Source: Bog-159 sp049511415 (lineage in GTDB: Bacteria > Acidobacteriota > Terriglobia > Bryobacterales > Bryobacteraceae). Taken from it: a DNA stretch of 9,310 nt. The notes below the pieces were generated by a model. The model saw only the letters and a program-made list of their open reading frames with translations. It was not told the origin of the DNA and made no database searches. The position numbers were made by a program, and so were the translations under genes. Below are positions 5,892 through 9,310 of this stretch, piece after piece. Where the stretch lies: assembly GCA_049511415.1 (NCBI GenBank), contig JBEKYC010000123.1:1-9310 (forward strand), in the 5' to 3' direction. How positions within the stretch are numbered: position 1 is the first letter of the stretch; the number at the start of each line of letters is the position of its first letter.

Positions 5892-6671
5892 GTGAACCAG
5901 ACACGGAAGCAAATCCTGCTCTACGCGCTGGCCGTGATCTTCATCACAGCCCTCCTCGTATCCTGCTTTCCTCCTCTGCATATAACTAGTAACTGGGCCG
6001 AAAATGCCTTGATGTTTATCCCTGGACTGACGGCCGTCGCGTTTCGGCTTCACTACCGTGAGGGATTTCGTTCGGTCGGATGGGGTAAGGGCCCGCTCAT
6101 CGTTTGGCTCTGGGCGATGCTTCTCCCAATCATCGCTCTCCTCATGTCCTTGCCGATCTCGATCCGCCTGGGCTACGCCGCCTTGGCCTCGTCCGCCGCC
6201 GGCCGCCTCCCTTCACATCCAACGCGCCTCCTCGAAAACCTATTGCTGTACACCGCCATCTCGATTCCCTTCGCGTTCGCCGAGGAGTTCGGATGGCGGG
6301 GTTACGCTCAGGGCAAATTGGTCCGCGCGTTCGGCCTCGTCAACGGTCTGCTTCTGCTGGGTGTCATCTGGGGTTTCTGGCATACGCCGATTTATTACGT
6401 CATGCGCGCCTATCCGAACCACCCGATCCTCGGACCGTTCGTCATGACCCCCATCGACAATATCCTGGCCGTGATCCCCATGGGATGGCTCTACATCAGG
6501 TCTCGGAGCATTTGGGTGCCGACGCTGGCGCACGCATTTGCGGACGTGTTGTGGGGCTTTTCCGGTCTGATCTTCCCGCCAACCCAGGAGGTGCGGAGTT
6601 GGGCTCTCCTGCAAGTAGCACAACTGATCGTGTCCGTCATCTTACTGATCGATTTGAAGTCCAAGCCCTGA
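5892..6671 (+). CDS. CPBP-family intramembrane metalloprotease (CAAX protease-like)
   Basis: A 259-residue integral membrane protein with about seven or eight hydrophobic segments. The CPBP/ABI (Rce1-like) motifs are present in order: motif 1 EEFGWRGY at 131-138 (Glu131, Glu132 and Arg136), motif 2 FWH at 162-164 in GVIWGFWHTPIYY, and motif 3 HAFAD at 214-218. Glu and His residues of these motifs form the active site of characterised relatives such as Rce1; in bacteria members act in bacteriocin self-immunity, protein processing or unknown tasks. The full motif set suggests an active enzyme; the substrate is unknown. The GTG start follows AAGGGA at 5882-5887 and lies 46 bp after the dehydrogenase stop, so co-transcription is possible, but the functions have no evident link. 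It converges on the alcohol dehydrogenase gene, with only 36 bp between the stop codons. Confidence 0.9.
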   Translation: MNQTRKQILLYALAVIFITALLVSCFPPLHITSNWAENALMFIPGLTAVAFRLHYREGFRSVGWGKGPLIVWLWAMLLPIIALLMSLPISIRLGYAALASSAAGRLPSHPTRLLENLLLYTAISIPFAFAEEFGWRGYAQGKLVRAFGLVNGLLLLGVIWGFWHTPIYYVMRAYPNHPILGPFVMTPIDNILAVIPMGWLYIRSRSIWVPTLAHAFADVLWGFSGLIFPPTQEVRSWALLQVAQLIVSVILLIDLKSKP

Positions 6672-6672
6672 C

Positions 6673-6707
6673 CCGTGGGGCAGACCATCGCATCTTGTGG
6701 TCTGCCC
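6673..6707. repeat. Palindromic element, copy 1; likely bidirectional terminator
   Basis: GGGCAGACCA (6678-6687) and TGGTCTGCCC (6698-6707) form a perfect 10-bp stem around a 10-base loop. The element fills nearly the whole gap between the convergent stop codons at 6669-6671 and 6708-6710. The first 18 bases (6673-6690) recur exactly at 8878-8895. No T tract follows on either strand, so it may end transcripts by stem alone, or be a REP-like mobile palindrome used as a 3' end. Confidence 0.65.
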
Positions 6708-7796
6708 TTACCCCTGCAACGACGCCATGTCGATCACGAACCGGTACCGCACATCGCCCCGCAACAGCCGCTCATATGCCTCGTTGATCTGCTGCATCCC
6801 GATCGTCTCCACGTCGCTCGCAATCCCATGCTGCGCGCAGAAATCCAACATCTCCTGCGTCTCCCGGATGCCCCCGATCGCCGACCCTGCCAGCCGCCGC
6901 CGCGGCATAATCAGCTGAAACGCCGAAACCGGCAGCGGCTCTTCCGGCGCCCCCACCAGCACCACCGTTCCGTCCAGCTTGAGCTGCGCCAGATAAGCGT
7001 TAATATCGTGCCGCGCCGAGACCGCGTCGATGATCAGATCGAAGCTGCCCGCATGCCGCTTCATCTCATCCTCGTTCTTCGACACCACCACCTCGTGCGC
7101 CCCCAGCCGTTCCGCATCCGCCGCCTTCCCCGGCGACGTGGTGAACAGCACCACGTGTGCCCCAAACGCGCGCGCGAACTTCACCGCCATGTGCCCCAGC
7201 CCGCCCAAGCCCACCACGCCCACCTTCTTGCCCGGACCGGCGTTCCAATGCCGCAACGGTGAGTAAGTCGTGATCCCCGCGCAACACAACGGCGCCGTAG
7301 CGGCTAAGTTGACCTTGTCCGATACCTTCAGCGTGAAAGCCTCATCCACCACGATGCTTTCCGAGTAACCCCCAAACGTCGGACCGCCTAGGAAGTTATC
7401 CGCTCCGTTGTAAGTCAGCGTCGGGAATCGCTCGCAATATTGTTCTTCCCCGCGCAGGCAGTTCGTGCAGATGCGGCAGGAATCCACCATGCAGCCCACC
7501 GCCGCCAGATCGCCCACCCGGAACCGCGTCACCTCGGCGCCGGTCTTCACCACCCGCCCCACGATCTCGTGGCCCGGCACCACCGGATAGAGCGAATTGT
7601 GCCATTCATTGCGCACTTGGTGCAGATCCGAGTGGCACACGCCGCAGTAAAGAATGTCGATGACCACATCGCCCGCCAGCGGTTCGCGGCGGTGGATGCC
7701 GAACGGAGCCAGTGGCGCCGTCGCGCTCTGCGCCGCCCAGCTCCTGGCGGTTTTGGTTCCAGTTGTTACCGGCAGGGATTGCGTGATAGCTGACAT
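6708..7796 (-). CDS. Zinc-dependent NAD(P) alcohol dehydrogenase / aldehyde reductase (YahK/CAD-like)
   Basis: A 362-residue cytoplasmic medium-chain dehydrogenase/reductase that interconverts alcohols and aldehydes. Catalytic-zinc ligands are in place: Cys54 (CGVCHSD), His76-Glu77 (PGHE) and Cys172 (PLCCAG). The structural-zinc cysteines are Cys107, 110, 113 and 121 (SCRICTNC...YC). Rossmann loop GLGGLG is at 196-201. The following FTTSPGKAADAERLGA, with Thr-Ser where NAD enzymes have Asp, resembles YahK and cinnamyl-alcohol-type reductases and suggests NADPH use. Start chosen at ATG 7796: AAAGGA (7815-7810) lies upstream, and a longer in-frame ATG at 8042 would add 82 residues that overlap the divergent regulator and do not look like this family. 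The gene is divergent from an AraC-family regulator, as in the E. coli YqhC-yqhD pair, which fits aldehyde-responsive control (inference). Confidence 0.93.
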   Translation of the reverse strand: MSAITQSLPVTTGTKTARSWAAQSATAPLAPFGIHRREPLAGDVVIDILYCGVCHSDLHQVRNEWHNSLYPVVPGHEIVGRVVKTGAEVTRFRVGDLAAVGCMVDSCRICTNCLRGEEQYCERFPTLTYNGADNFLGGPTFGGYSESIVVDEAFTLKVSDKVNLAATAPLCCAGITTYSPLRHWNAGPGKKVGVVGLGGLGHMAVKFARAFGAHVVLFTTSPGKAADAERLGAHEVVVSKNEDEMKRHAGSFDLIIDAVSARHDINAYLAQLKLDGTVVLVGAPEEPLPVSAFQLIMPRRRLAGSAIGGIRETQEMLDFCAQHGIASDVETIGMQQINEAYERLLRGDVRYRFVIDMASLQG

Positions 7797-7809
7797 GCGA
7801 ATAATAATT

Positions 7810-7815
7810 TCCTTT
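7810..7815 (-). promoter_or_regulatory. Ribosome-binding site of the alcohol dehydrogenase gene
   Basis: On the minus strand AAAGGA (7815-7810) precedes the ATG at 7796 by about 13 bases, longer than usual, in a purine-rich leader. It supports the ATG at 7796 over the upstream in-frame ATG at 8042. Confidence 0.4.
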
Positions 7816-7823
7816 CTTCTTCC

Positions 7824-7852
7824 ATAAGACCGCCGATCGCCTTCCCGCTCAA
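7824..7852 (-). promoter_or_regulatory. Candidate promoter of the alcohol dehydrogenase gene
   Basis: On the minus strand TTGAGC (7852-7847) and TCTTAT (7829-7824), each matching consensus at four of six positions, are separated by 17 bases. Transcription would start near 7817, just before the ribosome-binding site. The -35 overlaps the ATG at 7852, the longest possible start of the divergent regulator. Confidence 0.4.
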
Positions 7853-7875
7853 TGCCGGAACCTACGGAAGATTTG

Positions 7876-7910
7876 CCTAAAACTACAAACTGCGCCACAA
7901 CCGTGTTAGG
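7876..7910. promoter_or_regulatory. Candidate operator: inverted repeat in the divergent control region
   Basis: CCTAAAAC (7876-7883) and GTGTTAGG (7903-7910) are inverted copies matching at seven of eight positions, with a 19-base gap. They lie upstream of the candidate alcohol dehydrogenase -35 and overlap the regulator's candidate -35 (7906-7911), as expected for a site that represses the regulator's own gene and activates the divergent one. AraC-family sites are often direct repeats, so this is tentative. Confidence 0.3.
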
Positions 7911-7934
7911 AAATGCGGAAGCCCATGCTATATT
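7906..7934 (+). promoter_or_regulatory. Candidate leaderless promoter of the AraC-family gene
   Basis: TTAGGA (7906-7911, weak -35) is followed after 17 bases by TATATT (7929-7934, good -10). The ATG at 7942 lies seven bases after this hexamer, so the start codon would be at or next to the transcript's first base. No Shine-Dalgarno sequence precedes either possible start, which fits a leaderless mRNA. Confidence 0.35.
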
Positions 7935-7941
7935 TCTGGAT

Positions 7942-8871
7942 ATGGCGGGAGCGGCATCCTCACCCGAAGTGGAAGCACTTTTGCGCGCCAGCAACCGCCG
8001 CATGACGGCGCTGCTCGCCACCTTGGCCACGCGCGAAGGCATCCATCCCGCCGCGGTCGATGGCGTTCAGCTCATGCGCGCCAGCCGGCCCGTTCCCCGT
8101 TCGCCCGTGCTCTATGAGCCCGGCATCGTGATCGTCGGCCAGGGACGCAAACGCGGCTATCTCGGCGATCAGGTCTATACCTACGACGCGCACAATTACC
8201 TGGTCCTATCCGTGCCGCTGCCCTTCGAATGTGAAACCGAAGCCACTCCCGACGCGCCGTTGCTGGCCGTGTCCATCCGCGTCGATCTCGCCGTTCTCGC
8301 CGAGCTGCTGATGAAGATGGGTGCGCCCTCCGGCTCCGCCGTAGCCATCCCCCAAGGCATCTACTCCACCCAGCTCGATACCGCATTGAGCGCCGCCGCC
8401 GTGCGCCTGTTGGAAACCCTCCACGACCCGCGCGAAGCCCGTATCCTCGGTCCGCAAATCCTCCGTGAGATCACCTACCGCGTGCTCTGCGGCCAACAGG
8501 GCGATGCCCTCCGCGCCGCCGCTGCCTTGCATAGCCGCTTCGCCCAGGTGAACCGCGCCCTCGAACGCATCCACCACGACTATGCGCGCGAATTGAGCGT
8601 CGACGATCTGGCCGACACCGCCGGCATGAGTCCGTCCGCGTTCCATCAGAACTTCAAGACCGTTACGTCCACCTCGCCTCTGCAATACCTGAAGACCATC
8701 CGCCTGCACAAAGCCCGCATGCTGATGGTGCACGAAGGTCTGCGCGCCGGCATCGCCGCCGAGCGCGTCGGCTACGAAAGCTCCTCCCAGTTCAGCCGCG
8801 AGTTCAAGCGCCTGTTCGGCGCCGGCCCCAGCGAAGAAACCACCCGCGTCCGCCAAATGCTCGGCCTTTAG
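7942..8871 (+). CDS. AraC-family transcriptional regulator with PF06719-type N-terminal domain
   Basis: A 309-residue cytoplasmic regulator (numbered from ATG 7942). The N-terminal domain (about 18-170) has the PF06719 signature: YEPGIVIVGQGRKRGYLGD at 58-76, then YDAHNYLVLSVPLPFE. The C-terminal AraC domain carries two helix-turn-helix units, LSVDDLADTAGMSPSAFHQNF (218-238) and GIAAERVGYESSSQFSREFK (270-289). E. coli YqhC belongs to this group and activates a divergent aldehyde reductase gene in response to aldehydes; here the divergent neighbour is a zinc alcohol dehydrogenase, so it is the likely target. Start choice: an in-frame ATG at 7852 gives 339 residues, but codons 7852-7941 have about 42% G/C at third positions against far higher values afterwards, do not match the family, and would overlap the neighbour's promoter. 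A -10-like TATATT lies seven bases before 7942. Standard gene callers may choose 7852. Confidence 0.9.
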   Translation: MAGAASSPEVEALLRASNRRMTALLATLATREGIHPAAVDGVQLMRASRPVPRSPVLYEPGIVIVGQGRKRGYLGDQVYTYDAHNYLVLSVPLPFECETEATPDAPLLAVSIRVDLAVLAELLMKMGAPSGSAVAIPQGIYSTQLDTALSAAAVRLLETLHDPREARILGPQILREITYRVLCGQQGDALRAAAALHSRFAQVNRALERIHHDYARELSVDDLADTAGMSPSAFHQNFKTVTSTSPLQYLKTIRLHKARMLMVHEGLRAGIAAERVGYESSSQFSREFKRLFGAGPSEETTRVRQMLGL

Positions 8872-8877
8872 GCCCCG

Positions 8878-8911
8878 CCGTGGGGCAGACCATCGTTTTT
8901 CGTGGTCTGCC
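8878..8911. repeat. Palindromic element, copy 2; likely terminator of the AraC gene
   Basis: GGCAGACCA (8884-8892) and TGGTCTGCC (8903-8911) form a 9-bp stem around a 10-base loop that holds TTTTT. The first 18 bases (8878-8895) equal 6673-6690, while the loop differs from copy 1. It begins six bases after the TAG at 8869-8871. The T run is in the loop and not after the stem, so a classical terminator is not shown. Confidence 0.65.
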
Positions 8912-8922
8912 AAACTTTCCCA

Positions 8923-8951
8923 TTCAGCATTGTCATGATTGATACCATAAT
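8923..8951 (+). promoter_or_regulatory. Candidate leaderless promoter of the Type ISP-like gene
   Basis: CATAAT (8946-8951, five of six matches) ends six bases before the ATG at 8958; TTCAGC (8923-8928) lies 17 bases upstream as a poor -35. The stretch 8912-8957 is AT-rich compared with its surroundings and has no Shine-Dalgarno sequence. Transcription would begin at or near the A of the ATG. Confidence 0.35.
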
Positions 8952-8957
8952 GAAACC

Positions 8958-9310
8958 ATGCTCGAATTGGCCCCCAGCGATCCCATCGTTAAGGCCTATC
9001 TCCGCGACCTGCAACACCTCAAAGGCCAGCTAGTAACCCATGAATTAGGACTAAAAGGCCCCTTCCAAAACCTTCTCGACAAAGCCGCCAAACGCCGCGG
9101 CTGGACCCTCGTCCCCGAGCTATCCACTTACTCCGGCGGCAAGCGCGTCGTCCCCGACGGCACCGTCCGCGACGAGTTCCGCCTGGCTCGCGGCTGGTGG
9201 GAAGCCAAAGACACCGCCGATCGACTAGCGGCCGAAATCCAGAAGAAGCTCAAAGCCGGCTACCCGTCCCGCAACACCATCTTCGAAGATACCCGTGTCG
9301 CCGTCCTCTA
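8958..9310 (+). CDS. N-terminal nuclease domain of a Type ISP-like restriction-modification enzyme (partial, 3' end outside window)
   Basis: The frame opens at ATG 8958 and stays open for 117 codons to the window end. After an N-terminal helix (VKAYLRDLQHLKG) it shows the start of an Mrr-like PD-(D/E)XK nuclease: helix HELGLKGPFQNLLDKAAKRRG (28-48), VVPDGTVRDEF with Asp67, then RGWWEAKD with Glu82 and Lys84, and a helix-turn ending in GYPSRNTIFEDTRVAVL (101-117). PD followed by E-A-K is the catalytic pattern. Type ISP enzymes (such as LlaGI and LlaBIII) carry such a nuclease, then a helicase-like ATPase, an N6-adenine methyltransferase and a target-recognition domain in one chain of about 1,500 residues; only the nuclease is visible here, and the other domains are predicted. 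The WEAKD...GYP..N.IFEDT wording closely matches proteins annotated as type ISP R-M from memory. No Shine-Dalgarno precedes the ATG. Confidence 0.75.
   Translation, partial: MLELAPSDPIVKAYLRDLQHLKGQLVTHELGLKGPFQNLLDKAAKRRGWTLVPELSTYSGGKRVVPDGTVRDEFRLARGWWEAKDTADRLAAEIQKKLKAGYPSRNTIFEDTRVAVL

Noticed and set aside
6675..7262. Plus-strand open frame of 195 codons over the alcohol dehydrogenase gene
   Set aside because: Arg/Pro/His-rich shadow; it also reads through the terminator hairpin.
7797..8042. 82-residue N-terminal extension of the alcohol dehydrogenase from ATG 8042
   Set aside because: It overlaps the divergent regulator and lacks family similarity; ATG 7796 has an upstream AAAGGA and gives the usual length.
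8950..8952. ATG at 8950 as the start of the last gene
   Set aside because: It is in another frame, which does not give the nuclease-like protein; ATG 8958 does.

Overview
The window (GC-rich, mostly on the G/C third-position codon style) looks like a piece of a soil Acidobacteria chromosome, probably of the Solibacter/Bryobacter type. The main reason is an 799-residue permease with two MacB/FtsX halves and no ATPase partner, the ADOP family (acidobacterial duplicated orphan permease). A small secreted protein of the kind common in that group and the heavy use of GTG starts are consistent with this, but no marker gene is present, so the assignment is an inference.

Layout. 1-555: the end of a gene resembling the DUF2063 family overlaps a DoxX-family membrane protein; this pair recurs in DUF692/MNIO (bufferin-type) operons. 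565-913: a broken DUF4440/SnoaL-like lipoprotein gene. 926-3738 (minus): a DUF1801 protein followed 29 bp later by the ADOP permease, probably one transcript. 3886-4491: a secreted protein of unknown function. 4635-5845: a small winged-helix-like protein whose stop overlaps the start of a D-2-hydroxyacid dehydrogenase by 4 bp. 5892-6671: a CPBP-family intramembrane protease. 6708-7796 (minus) and 7942-8871 (plus): a zinc alcohol dehydrogenase/aldehyde reductase divergent from an AraC-family regulator with the PF06719-type N-terminal domain, an arrangement like the aldehyde-responsive YqhC-yqhD pair of E. coli. 8958-9310: the first 117 codons of a Type ISP-like restriction-modification enzyme, cut by the window end.

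Working together: there is no single large system. The best-supported functional unit is the divergent regulator/oxidoreductase pair with a 145-bp control region (7797-7941) that holds candidate promoters for both genes and an inverted repeat. The second is the translationally coupled small protein/dehydrogenase pair. The most noteworthy non-coding signals are a dispersed palindromic element present twice (6673-6707 and 8878-8911), each within a few bases of a stop codon, and a recurring geometry in which a -10-like hexamer sits 6-7 bases upstream of an ATG without any Shine-Dalgarno sequence (three genes), suggesting leaderless transcripts. No RNA genes, CRISPR arrays, insertion sequences or origins were seen. 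No intergenic gap exceeds 300 bases.
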